Assembly (NCBI RefSeq): GCF_001984175.1
Contig: NZ_MTQP01000065.1
Location: 62,001 to 126,000, forward strand
Length of the DNA: 64,000 bases
Direction: 5' to 3'
Origin: Saccharothrix sp. ALI-22-I
GTDB taxonomy: Bacteria > Actinomycetota > Actinomycetes > Mycobacteriales > Pseudonocardiaceae
Below, one piece after another: positions 28,346 through 39,600 of the stretch. Under the pieces are notes generated by a model, which was not told the origin of the DNA, ran no database searches, and worked only from the letters and a program-made list of their open reading frames with translations. A program made the position numbers and the translations under genes. Numbering within the stretch: the stretch's first letter is position 1; every line of letters starts with the position of its first letter.

Positions 28346-30550
28346 ATGCAGCCGTTCCAGTTGCCGGATTTCTACATGCCCTATCCGGCGCGGCTGAACC
28401 CCAATCTGGAACGCGCGCGGGCGCACACGAAGGAGTGGGCCTACGAGATGGACATGATCGACGTGCCGCAGCACGGCACGGTCATCTGGACCGAGGACGA
28501 CCTCGACTCGCACGACTACGCACTGCTCTGCGCCTACACCCATCCGGACGCCTCCGCCGAGGACCTCGACGTGGTCACCGACTGGTACGTCTGGGTCTTC
28601 TACTTCGACGACCACTTCGTCGAGCTGTACAAGCGCAACCCGGACGTGGCCGGCGCGAAGGCGTACCTCGACCGGTTGCCGCTGTTCATGCCGGTGGACG
28701 GCCAGATCACCGAGGAGCCGACGAACCCGGTCGAGAAGGGCCTGGCCGACCTGTGGACGCGCACCGTCCACACCCACTCGCTCGACTGGCGGCGCCGGTT
28801 CGCGGACAACACCAAGCACCTGCTGGACGAGTCCATGTGGGAGTTGCTCAACATCTCCGAGGGCAGGCTGTCCAACCCGATCGAGTACATCGAGATGCGC
28901 CGCAAGGTGGGCGGCGCGCCGTGGTCGGCGAACCTGGTCGAGCACGTCACCGGCATGGAGGTGCCCGCGCGCATCGCGTCGAGCCGCCCGATGGGCGTCC
29001 TGCGGGACACGTTCGCCGACGCCGTGCACCTGCGCAACGACCTGTTCTCCTACGAGCGCGAGGTGCTCGACGAGGGTGAGCTGAGCAACGGCGTCCTGGT
29101 GCTGGAGAAGTTCCTCGACATCGGCACCCAGGAGGCCGCCGAGGCGGTCAACGACCTGCTCACCTCTCGCCTGCACCAGTTCGAGCACACCGCCGTCACC
29201 GAGGTGCCGCCGCTGCTGGACGAGTACGCCGTCGATCCGGCGGGCCGGCTCGCCGTGCTGGCGTACGTGAAAGGTCTCCAGGACTGGCAGTCCGGCGGTC
29301 ACGAGTGGCACGCCCGCTCCAGCCGGTACATGAACGAGGGCGCGGTCACCGCGAACCCGGTGCTCGGAGGGCCGACGGGCCTGGGCACCAGCGCCGTCCG
29401 CTCGTTCATCGCCACCGCGCCGCAACGCCTGCGCAGTTTCAGCCACGTGCCGTTCCAGCAGGTCCCGCCGCTCCAGTGGCCGGACATGCTGATGCCCTAC
29501 CCGCTCACCCTGAACCCGCACCGGCACGACGCGCTGGAGCACAACGTCGAGTGGTGCCGGGAGATGGGCATCTACGACGACGTGCCGCGCATCTGGACCG
29601 AGGCGAAGGTGCGCGGCTACGACTACGCGCTGTGCTCGGCGGGCATCGACCCGGACGGCACGCCGGAGCAGATCAACCTGTCCACGGACTGGCTGGCCTG
29701 GGGCACCTACGGCGACGACTACTACCCGTACGTCTTCGGCCGCACCTCCGACCTGGCCGCCGCGAAGATCACCACGGAACGGCTCAAGCAGCTGATGCCG
29801 CTGGACGGTCCCGCGCCGATCGCGCCGGTCAACCCGCTGGAACGGGGCCTGGCCGACCTGTGGCGGCGCACCACCGAAGTGATGCACCAGGAGTACCGCG
29901 AGGACTTCAAGCGGGCCGTGTCGGTGATGATCGAGGCCTGGCTGTGGGAGCTGCACAACCAGCACCTCAACCGCATCCCGGACCCGGTCGACTACGTGGA
30001 GATGCGTCGCCGCACGTACGGCTCGGACCTGACCAAGAGCCTGGCCAAGTTCGGGCACGGCAACACCGTGCCGCCGGAGATCTACCGGACGCGGACCATC
30101 CAGAACCTGGAGAACACCGCGGCCGACTACGGGTGGATGGTCAACGACCTGGCGTCCTACCGCAAGGAGATCCAGTACGAGGGCGAGGTGCACAACCTCG
30201 TGCTCGTCGTGCAGAACTTCCTCGATGTCGGCCTGGACCGCGCCTACCAGGTCGTGCACGATCTCCAGACCGCCCGGATGAGGCAGTTCCAGCACATCGT
30301 GGACATCGAGCTGCCCGCGTTGTTCGAGGAGTTCGACCTCGACGACGGCGCCCGGAAGACGCTGGTCAAGTACGCCGTGGAACTCCAGGACTGGATGGCC
30401 GCGATTGTCGAATGGCACCTCAAGACCTACCGCTACGGTGACGCCGCGCTGGAGGAGCACAACCGGCCGGACTTCGTCGCGCCGCTGTCGATGCGCGGTC
30501 CGACGGGGCTCGGCACGGCGTCCACCCGCCTTGTGGTTAACAACAGGTGA
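28346..30550 (+). CDS. geoA: Germacradienol/geosmin synthase
   Basis: A 734-residue bifunctional terpene cyclase that converts farnesyl diphosphate to germacradienol and then geosmin. The N-terminal domain has the metal motif DDHFVE from Asp88 and the NSE triad NDLFSYERE from Asn231. The C-terminal domain repeats the fold with DDYYP and NDLASYRKE. The halves are joined by a linker with GPTGLGTSAVR, and a similar GPTGLGT closes the protein. Length and motifs match Streptomyces geosmin synthases. The ATG at 28346 follows GAGAGG. Monocistronic: no accessory terpene genes adjoin, and the SARP gene follows 93 nt later. Confidence 0.97.
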   Translation: MQPFQLPDFYMPYPARLNPNLERARAHTKEWAYEMDMIDVPQHGTVIWTEDDLDSHDYALLCAYTHPDASAEDLDVVTDWYVWVFYFDDHFVELYKRNPDVAGAKAYLDRLPLFMPVDGQITEEPTNPVEKGLADLWTRTVHTHSLDWRRRFADNTKHLLDESMWELLNISEGRLSNPIEYIEMRRKVGGAPWSANLVEHVTGMEVPARIASSRPMGVLRDTFADAVHLRNDLFSYEREVLDEGELSNGVLVLEKFLDIGTQEAAEAVNDLLTSRLHQFEHTAVTEVPPLLDEYAVDPAGRLAVLAYVKGLQDWQSGGHEWHARSSRYMNEGAVTANPVLGGPTGLGTSAVRSFIATAPQRLRSFSHVPFQQVPPLQWPDMLMPYPLTLNPHRHDALEHNVEWCREMGIYDDVPRIWTEAKVRGYDYALCSAGIDPDGTPEQINLSTDWLAWGTYGDDYYPYVFGRTSDLAAAKITTERLKQLMPLDGPAPIAPVNPLERGLADLWRRTTEVMHQEYREDFKRAVSVMIEAWLWELHNQHLNRIPDPVDYVEMRRRTYGSDLTKSLAKFGHGNTVPPEIYRTRTIQNLENTAADYGWMVNDLASYRKEIQYEGEVHNLVLVVQNFLDVGLDRAYQVVHDLQTARMRQFQHIVDIELPALFEEFDLDDGARKTLVKYAVELQDWMAAIVEWHLKTYRYGDAALEEHNRPDFVAPLSMRGPTGLGTASTRLVVNNR

Positions 30551-30643
30551 ATGGTGTCCAAATGACACTTTTCGGAGTGGCGAACAATGACTGGAGGTGA
30601 TTCGCAAGACTAATCGTGAGGTTTCTGTGAATTCGATGGCATT

Positions 30644-33598
30644 ATGGCTGCCGTGGTCGAGGGTGGAGTTCGCTATCGGTTGTTGGGCCCGGTCGCGGCC
30701 CACGTCGACGGCGAGCCGGTCCGACTCGGCGGGCCCAAGCAGCGCGCGGTGCTCGCCGCGTTGCTGCTCAACGCCAACCGCGTGGTCTCCGAGGAGCAGC
30801 TGATCGGGCTCATCTGGGACGGCGAGCCGCCGACGAGCGCGCGCGGCCAGCTCCAGGTGCGGATCTGGGAGCTGCGCAAACTCCTCGGCCGGACCGCCAT
30901 CGTGCGCCGGTTGCCGGGCTACCTGATCGAGGTGGGGCCCGGTCAGCTGGACGTGCAGGTGTTCTCCGACGAGGTCGCGGCGGCCCGCGCCGACCTGGCC
31001 GAGGGGCGGGTCGACGCGGGCGTCGCACGTCTTCGGGCCGCCCTGGCGCTGTGGGAGGGCCCGGTCCTCGGCGGCGTGACCGAGGCGCTGCTGGACCAGG
31101 AGAGCCGGTTGCTGGAGGACCGGCGACTGGCCGCCGTGGAGGACCTGTTCGACGCCGAGCTGCGGGCCGGGCGGCACGCGGCCGTGATCGGCGAACTGCG
31201 CCGGGTCTGCGGCGAGTACCCGTTCCGGGAACGCCTCCAGGCCACGCTGATGCTCGCGTTGCACCGCTCCGGGCGCACGCCCGAGGCGTTGGCCGCCTAC
31301 GCGCAGACGCGGCGGCGGTTCACCGACGAACTCGGCATCGAGCCGGGGCGCGAGTTGCAGGAGCTGCACGTCCAGGTGTTGCAGGGGGACGAGCCGGCGT
31401 CCGCGCCGGTGGCGCGCCCGGCGCAGCTGCCGCACGACGTGCGCGGGTTCACCGGCAGGCAGGCCGAGCTGGCGCGGCTGGACGACGCCGGGATCTGGGT
31501 GATCACCGGTGCTGCCGGGGTCGGGAAGACGGCGTTGGCGGTGCACTGGGCGCGGCGCGTGCGGGACCGGTTCCCGGACGGGCAGCTGTACGTGGACCTG
31601 CGCGGGTTCGACGCCGACCACGAGCCCGTGCCGCCGGCCATCGCGTTGGCGCAGTTGTTGCGTGCTCTCGGGCAGCAGCGGTTGCCGTCCGAAGTGGACG
31701 AACTGGCCGCGTTGTACCGGACGGTGTTGGCGGACCGGGAAGTGTTGGTGCTGCTGGACAACGCGCGGGACGCCGAGCAGGTCACGCCGCTGCTGCCACC
31801 GTCCGGGATGGTGCTGGTGACCAGTCGGCACCGGCTGGGCGACCTGGTCGCGCACCGGGGTGCGCGGTTGTTGCCGCTGACCGTGCTGCCCGCCGCCGAT
31901 TCGCGCGCGCTGCTCACCGAGGTGCTCGGCCTGCCGCAGTCTCCCGGGCCCTCGTCTTCGGGGCCTTCCGGGTCTGCGGAGTGCTCGGACTCCCTGGACG
32001 AGCTGGCGCGGCTGTGCGGTCACCTGCCGTTGGCGCTGCGGATCGCGGCGGCGAACCTCGGGTCGGAGCCGCGCGTCGACGAGCTGGTGGCCGAACTGCG
32101 GACCGACCCGTTGACCGGGTTGACCGTGGACGGCGCCGACGAGAGCCCGTTGACCAGGGCGTTCGGTGTGTCCTACGCGGCACTGACGCCCGGCTCGCAG
32201 CGGCTGTTCCGGCTGCTCGGTCTCGTCCCGGGGGCGGACTTCACGCCGCGGGTGGCGGCGGCGCTGCTGGACGTGCCGGTGCCCGCGGCGGGGCGGTTGC
32301 TGCACCGGCTGGCCGCCGCGCACCTCGTGGAGCAGCACGGGCCGGGCCGGTTCCGGTTCCACGACCTGGTGCGCGACTACGCGCGGACGTTCTGCGGTGA
32401 GGACGGGGCGTGGGACCGGCTGGTGGAGTTCCACCTGGCGGCGGCGGACGCGGTGGACCGGCACTTCAGCCGCCACCCGCTGCGGCTGCCCCGGGACGCG
32501 GACCCGTTGTGCGAGGTGGACTTCGCGTCGTCCGCCGAGGCGGTGGCGTGGTTGGAGGCGGAGCACGACAACCTGACCGCCGTGCTGCGGCAGGCCGCCG
32601 TGCAGGGGCCGCACCCGGCGGCGTGGTACCTGGCGGACGCGATCCGGTCGGTGTTCCTGCACCGGGGGCTGCGGGCGGAGTGGCTGGACGTCGCGTTCCC
32701 GGTGTTGGAGGCGGCCCGGGGTGTGCCGCGGGTCGAGGCGTTGATGCGGCAGGGGATCGGTGCGGCGTGCGTGCACCTCGGGCGGCGTGACGAGGCGATC
32801 CGTCACCTGGAGGCGGCGTTGCTGGCGCACCGCGACGCCGACTGGCCGGAAGGCGAGGCGGCAACCGCGAACAGCCTGGGCATCGCGCTTCTGGCCTCCG
32901 GCCGGTACACCGAGGCGAGTGAGCTGTTCGCCCGGTCGTTGGGCGCGGGGACGCGGACCGACCGGATGATGGCGCTGAACAACTTGGGGTTCGTCGAGCG
33001 CCAGTTGGGGTGTGTCGAGACAGCGTACGAACACCTGGAGCGCGCGCTCGCCATCGCCTTGGAGGACGGCTCACAGTGGGGCGAGGCCGTGGCGCGGGTG
33101 AACCTGGGCTACGTGCTCCGGTCGCGCGGCGACCTGCCAGGCGCGCGCGAGCACCTGATGGAGGCGTGCGCCCTGCACCGCCACCTCGGGAACCGCTACG
33201 GCGAGGCATCGGCCCTGATCGGCTTGAGCCTCGTGCGCACCGACTCGAATGACGTCGAACGCGCACGGGCCGACGCCACCGAGGCCCTCACCGTCGCGCG
33301 CCGCGAGGAAAACCGCGAGACCGAGGTAGGTGCCCTGACCGCCCTCGGCACCGCCGAAGCAGCCGCGGGCCGGCTCGACCAAGCCGAAACCCACCACCGC
33401 CAAGCCGTGGACCTGGCTCGACGCTGGGGCTCGCCCTGGCAGGTCGCGGAGGCCTTGGCGGCCTTGGGCGCGACAGTCGCCTCCCGCGACCCCGCCGCCG
33501 CCGTCACCCTGTGCCACGAGGCCCTGATCCTGGCCAGACAGCGCGGTCTGCGCCCCGTCGAAGCCCTCTGCCTCCGTCAACTGGCCCTGCTCACCTAG
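30644..33598 (+). CDS. SARP-family regulator with NB-ARC and TPR domains (AfsR type)
   Basis: A 984-residue transcription factor. The OmpR-like winged HTH is at about 10-95 (LGGPKQRAVLAALLLNANRV, GQLQVRIWELRKLLG), the BTAD domain at 100-245, and the NTPase from about 255 with Walker A GAAGVGKTA, VLVLLDNARD and GHLPLALRIAA. TPR repeats fill the C-terminal third. A Ser/Gly/Pro-rich segment (about 430-450) interrupts the NB-ARC part. Such proteins sense a signal through the C-terminus and activate secondary metabolism; the target may be elsewhere. The ATG has no clear Shine-Dalgarno. It is not clearly co-transcribed with geoA. Confidence 0.92.
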   Translation: MAAVVEGGVRYRLLGPVAAHVDGEPVRLGGPKQRAVLAALLLNANRVVSEEQLIGLIWDGEPPTSARGQLQVRIWELRKLLGRTAIVRRLPGYLIEVGPGQLDVQVFSDEVAAARADLAEGRVDAGVARLRAALALWEGPVLGGVTEALLDQESRLLEDRRLAAVEDLFDAELRAGRHAAVIGELRRVCGEYPFRERLQATLMLALHRSGRTPEALAAYAQTRRRFTDELGIEPGRELQELHVQVLQGDEPASAPVARPAQLPHDVRGFTGRQAELARLDDAGIWVITGAAGVGKTALAVHWARRVRDRFPDGQLYVDLRGFDADHEPVPPAIALAQLLRALGQQRLPSEVDELAALYRTVLADREVLVLLDNARDAEQVTPLLPPSGMVLVTSRHRLGDLVAHRGARLLPLTVLPAADSRALLTEVLGLPQSPGPSSSGPSGSAECSDSLDELARLCGHLPLALRIAAANLGSEPRVDELVAELRTDPLTGLTVDGADESPLTRAFGVSYAALTPGSQRLFRLLGLVPGADFTPRVAAALLDVPVPAAGRLLHRLAAAHLVEQHGPGRFRFHDLVRDYARTFCGEDGAWDRLVEFHLAAADAVDRHFSRHPLRLPRDADPLCEVDFASSAEAVAWLEAEHDNLTAVLRQAAVQGPHPAAWYLADAIRSVFLHRGLRAEWLDVAFPVLEAARGVPRVEALMRQGIGAACVHLGRRDEAIRHLEAALLAHRDADWPEGEAATANSLGIALLASGRYTEASELFARSLGAGTRTDRMMALNNLGFVERQLGCVETAYEHLERALAIALEDGSQWGEAVARVNLGYVLRSRGDLPGAREHLMEACALHRHLGNRYGEASALIGLSLVRTDSNDVERARADATEALTVARREENRETEVGALTALGTAEAAAGRLDQAETHHRQAVDLARRWGSPWQVAEALAALGATVASRDPAAAVTLCHEALILARQRGLRPVEALCLRQLALLT

Positions 33599-33689
33599 CC
33601 CGCCCAGCCGTGGAAGCGGAAGGCAAGCCGGGTGGAAGTGAGGCTCCCTAACGTCCGCGACGGCCTGCTCAGTCGACTGGGGGAGCGGT

Positions 33690-36600
33690 ATGTCGTCGCG
33701 TGTGCGCAAAGCCGGGCTGCTTGGGGTGCTGTGGGCGTCGGTCCCGGCGAAGGTGGTGGCGATCGCTGTCGTACTGGCGGTCACGGCCGGCAGTGGTGGG
33801 GACGCGGTCAACGGGTGGGGGCGGTCGGAGACTTTCGCGGCGGATGGCGTCACGACCCCCGGACCCGGGCAGCGGTGGGGGGAGGCTCAGGCGGACCCGG
33901 ACCACCTTGAGGGCGCGCCGAACAACAACACGGTGCCTGAGTCGTTGAGATCGCGTTATCCGAAGGTGGAGTGGGATGCCGGGCCGCAGAACGCGGCGTC
34001 GGTGGTAGAACCGCCGGTCACGGAAGCGAAGGGCTTTCAGGAAGGCGAGAGCCGGGAAAAGGCCGAGGGCCGGACGAAGTACGAGAAGGTCTACACGAAC
34101 CCGGACGGCAGCGAGACCACCGAGTTCTCCGCCGGCCCCGTCAACTACCGCGACGGCGACGAGTGGAAGCCGATCGAGACCGACCTCGTGCCGAACGACC
34201 AGGGCTGGCACAACGCGGCTGACGAGGTCGACGTCCAGCTGAACCGCGAGGCGGACGCTGAGCAGCTGGCCAAGCTCGTAGTGGACGCCGACCACGAGGT
34301 GTCCTACGGCCTGGCCGGCGCCAACAAGATCAACGGCACCGCGGAAGGCAGCACGGCCACCTACACCGAGGTCCAGCCCGGCGTGGACCTGAAGCTGGAG
34401 TCGCAGCCGGGCGGTGTGAAGGAAACTCTCGTCCTCACCCGCCCCGGCGCCACGAGCTTCACGTTCCCGCTCACCCTCAAGAACCTCACCGCGCACGTCG
34501 AGAACAACCAGGTCCTGCTCAAGGATGACAAGAACACGACAAGAGCCGTCATCCCACCGGGCGACATGGTCGACGCGAACGGCATCCGCTCCACCGCCGT
34601 CACCTACGCCCTGACCTCGCACAACGGCCGCCCGGCGCTCCAGCTCACCCTCGACACCACCTGGCTGAACCAGGCCGCCTACCCGGTAGCGGTCGACCCC
34701 ACGGTCCAGCTCCCGGTGGCAGGTGAAGCCGCCGACAGCAGCCTGTACGTCAACGGCACCACGTCCGCCCCCGGCGGCCAGACACTGGGAGTGGGCCCCA
34801 ACGCGGCCTCCTACCTCCGCTTCGGCAGCCTGGTCGACAAGCTCCGCAACCACACGATCTTCGGCGCCCAGCTCTGGCTGGTGAACTACGACTCCGACTC
34901 GTGCAGGCCCAGGAACGTCACCGTCCACCCGGTCACCGAGAGCTGGACGTCCAGCAGCGACGTCGACTACCCCGGCCCGAACACCGGCCGCCAGCTCGGC
35001 GAACGCTCCTTCGCCCACGGCTACATCGCCTTCGGCCAGTCGTCCTCCGCCTGCCCCACCGCCGGCGAGCTGATCAACCTCGGCGGCGGCGGACGCGACC
35101 TGGTGCAGAAGTGGGTCAACGGCGAGCAGGCCAACAACGGCATCTCGCTGCGCGCGAGCGGTGACGGTTCCGGCAAGAAGTTCACCGGCCCGGCCACCGC
35201 CAACCCGCCCCGCCTCTACGTCACGCACAGCCCGTACAACGCGACGTACGCGCTGGCCAACCCGGTCCCCAACCCGCCGGTCCTGCAGAACCAGGACGGC
35301 AAGGTCAAGATCGCGGTCACCAACAAGAGCGCAGCGGCTTGGGCGCCGGGTGACTACTACCTGGCCTACCGCGCCTACAACGCCACCACCGGCGCTTCGG
35401 TCGTCCAACAGCGCTCGGCGAACCTGACCGCCACGGTCAACCGCAACCAGCGCGTCACCCTCGACGCCACGATCAAGGCGCTGCCACCGGGCAAGTACTT
35501 CCTCGACTTCACCATGGTCAAGACCGGCGGCCCGGTGTTCACCGACCACCAGGTCCCGCCGGGCCGGATCGTGCTGGAAGTCTTCGACATCCCGCCGGTA
35601 GTCCAGGAGCTGTACCCGCCGAACGGCTACCAGGCGCCCACCCTCACCCCCCAGCTGTGGGCCCGCGCCCTCGACATCGACGCCCCGCCGTCGGTCAACA
35701 TGCAGTTCAAGTTCGAGATCTGCGAACGTGACGCCGCCGGCAAGCCGATCAACTGCGTGAACTCCGGCTACCTGGCCAAGACCGCGTGGACGGTCCCCGA
35801 GGGCACGCTCAAGTGGAGCAAGGCCTACGACTGGCGCGCGTACGTCAAGGACGCCACCACCGAGGTCATCTCCCCGTACTCCACGGTCCTGACCAGCGTC
35901 CCGCAGCCGGAGATCACCTCACGCCTGGCGGGCGGCCCGTACGGCACGAAGGACCAGGAGTTCGACCCGCAGTCGGGCAACTACTCCACCGCCGCCGTGG
36001 ACGCCTCGATCACCACCGCCGGCCCGGAGCTCCGCTTGGTCCGCACCTACAACAGCCTGGACCCGCGCCGGGACGGCATCTTCGGCGCCGGCTGGTCCTC
36101 CCGCTACGACATGAAGATCGTCCAGGACGACGACGGCTCCGGCAACGTCGTGGTCACCTACCCGGACGGCCAGCAGGTCCGGTTCGGCCGCAACGCCGAC
36201 GGCACGTACGCCGCGCCGTTCGGCCGCCAGGCGAAGCTCACCGTGGACACCACCGCGTGGAAGCTGCTGGACCTGTCCGGCACGACCTATCAGTTCTCCC
36301 TCACCGGCCGGCTGTCCAGGATCACCGACAGCGCCAACCGCGCGGTCGTGCTGACCTACGACAACACCACCGGCAAGCTGCTCAAGGCTCACGTCTCCAA
36401 CAGCCAGACGAACACCTCCGGCCGCTTCATGACGTTCACGTGGACCGGCAACCGCGTCACCTCGGTGAAGGCCGATGGGACGACGTGGACCTACACCTAC
36501 ACCGGTGACCTGCTCACCAAGGTCTGCTCCAGCGGCTGCACGAGCTACGAGTACACCGCCGGCTCGCACTACCGCACCACCGTCCTCGACTCGCGCCCCG

Positions 36601-39600
36601 AGTCGTACTGGCGGCTCGGCGAACCCGAGGGCACGGCCGCGGCCAGCGAGATCGCGGTCAACCTCGGCAAGGACTCCGGCACCTACAAGAACGTCACCCT
36701 CGCCACCCCCGGGATCAACACCACCGACACCGCCGCGACCTTCAACGGCACCACGTCCGCCGTGGACCTGCCCAAGGGCACGGTCAAGAAGAGCCGTGAC
36801 GGCGCGGTCGAGCTGTGGTTCAAGAACTCCGTCACCGGCTCGGGCGGCCCGCTGCTCGGCTACCAGGACAAGGCCCTCGGCTCCACGTCCACCACCGGCG
36901 TCCCGATCCTGTACGTCGGCACGGACGGCAAGCTGCGCGGCCAGTTCGGCATCGGCGCGATCAGCCCGATCACCAGCGGCGCCCTGGTCAACGACGGCAA
37001 GTGGCACCACGTCGTGCTCAGCTCCATGGGCTCCACCCAGACCCTGTTCCTGGACGGCGCCAAGGTCGGCGAGCTCACCGGCAAGACGATCGACCACGAG
37101 AAGCTGACGTTCAACCAGATCGGCGCGGCCTACGCCACCGGCGCCTGGCCCGCCTGGGGCACCACCCCGCAGCGCCACTACTCGGGCGTGATCGACGAGG
37201 TCGCGATCTACTCGGGCCCGATCGGCCCGCAGACCGTCACCGCGCACCGCAACGCCAACAACCCGGCCGACCAGCTCGCCAAGATCACCCTGCCCAGCGG
37301 CAAGGTCGCCGCGGCGACGACCTACGACACCGCGTTGGACCGGGTGAAGGAGCACACCGACGACAACGGCGGCACGTGGCGGGTCGGCCCGCCGGCCGTG
37401 TACGGCGGTGACAACGACCTGCGCCGCACGGTCGAGGTGCTGGACCCGTCGAACCGGCCGAGCCTGTACGAGTACGACGCGCTGGGCGGCTGGCTGCTGC
37501 GCCTGGGCCAACCGCTGGGCCTGGAAGCACGCTCCGAGGACACCCCCGGCGAGCCGACCAGCACACCCACCCCGCCCACCGAGACGTGCAGCAAGCCCGA
37601 CCCGAACGACCCGGCGTTCTGCACCGTCATCCCGGACAGCTCCGGCGGCCCGGTGTTCGTCCGCTACGGCGCGGAGGGCATGAGCATCCGCTCGTACTCC
37701 TACGACGACAACGGACAGCTCAGCGTCGTCACCGACGAGAACGGCGACACGGTCACCCTCGGCTACGACGCGCGCGGCAACGTCACGTCCCGCAAGACGT
37801 GCCGCACCGCCACCGAGTGCCACACCAGCTACGAGACGTTCCCGACGACCATCACCAACGAGTACGACCCGCGCAACTTCCTGCCGCTGGAATCGCGTGA
37901 CGGCCGTTCGGCGAGCGCGACCGACACCACCTACCGCACGTCGTTCAGCTACCACTCGACCGGCCAGCTGCTCCAGGAGACCGCGCCGGACGGCAGCATC
38001 GTCAAGCACACCTACACCAACGGCGCGGAGGTGGCCGTCAACGGCGGCTCACCGCCCGCGGCGCTGCTGCTGTCCACCGTGGACGCACGCGGCCGGACGA
38101 CCCGCTACGCCTACTACAACAACGGCGACCTGGCCCGCGTCACCCGGTCCAACGGCCTGATCACCGAGTACACCTACGACAACCTTGGCCGCACGGCCAC
38201 GATCAAGGAAATCTCGGACACCTTCCCGAACGGCGTCGTCACCTCCTTCACCTACGACGCCATGTCCAGGCTGCAAACCACGACCGGCCCGATCACCACG
38301 AACGCCGTCACCGGCAAGACGCACCAGCTGCGGACCACGAACACGTTCGACGCCGACGGCAACGTCACCCAGGTCGAGAGCACCGACACCCAGGGCAACG
38401 ACCCGCCGCGCGTCACCAAGTTCGACTACGACCAGCAGAACCGCCTCGTCAGGGAAACCGACGCCGAGGGCAACGAGACGTCGTACGAGTACGACGCGTT
38501 CGGTCATCGGACCTCCGAGACCGACCCGAACGGCAACCGGTTCGACTTCGCCTACACCACCCGGGGCAGCCTGGCCGAGGTGCGGCTGCGCGACTGGCGC
38601 AGCGACCCGGCCGGCGTGCCCGCGCCGGCCAACGGGTACCTGCTGGTCAAGTCGTTCTCCTACGACTTCGCGGGCAGGCTCGCCAGCGAGACCGACGCGA
38701 TGGGCCGGCGCACGGAGTTCCAGTACTGGGGTGACGGCCTGCTGCGCCGCAAGGTGCTCAAGGACTTCGACAACCCCGACGGCAGCAAGCGCGACTACGT
38801 CATCGAGGACAACACCTACGACGGCGCGGGCAACCTGACCCGCACGGTCACCGGCAACGGCAAGCTCGTCACCGAGCACACCATGGACCGGCTCGGCCGG
38901 GTGTCGACGGTCGTGGTCGACCCGGCGGGTCTGCGCCGCACCACCAGCTACACCTACGACGCCGGCGACAACGTCACCCGCACCACGACCAGCGGCAAGG
39001 CGTCGAACGTGCCGTGGGAGGTGTCCGCGACGCCGGAGATCGTGAGCTACCAGCACGACGACCTCGGCAACGTGATCGAGGAGACCGTCACCGACGGCAT
39101 CACCAACCGGGTCACCAAGTTCGGCTACGACCAGCGCGGTCACCAGATCTCGGTCACCGACCCGAGGCTCAAGACGACCACCTACGCGTTCGACGAGCTG
39201 GGCCGCCAGGTCACGACCACGGGCGCGGAAGTGCCGGTGGAACGCGACGGCGGCGCGCCGACGACCACCAAGCCGACCACCAAGACCGGCTACAACACGT
39301 TCGACGAGATCGTCGCGGTGGCGGACGAGCTGGGCAACGTGACCACCGCCGGGTACGACCGCCTCGGCCGGGTCGTGTCCACGACACTGCCGACGCACCA
39401 GGCGATCACACCGACGACCAGGACGTTCTACGACGGCAACGGCAACGTCACCGAGGTCGTCAACGCCCGCGGCTTCTCCACGAAGATGAGCTACGACCAG
39501 CTGGACCGCGTGGTCACCGTGGACGAGCCGGCCACCACGGGCCGGGCGATCTCGCGCTTCACCTACACCCGTTCCGGTCAGCTGCTGTCCACGACGGCCC

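Noticed and set aside
28346..30550. Larger terpene biosynthetic cluster around geoA
   Set aside because: No prenyltransferase, P450 or methyltransferase adjoins; geosmin synthase works alone from farnesyl diphosphate.
27644..33034. A 1796-codon leftward frame across the SRPBCC gene, geoA and part of the first SARP gene
   Set aside because: Only its last 152 codons look like a protein (the SRPBCC gene). The rest is Arg/Gln/Val-rich low-complexity sequence antisense to well-identified genes, as expected in very GC-rich DNA.
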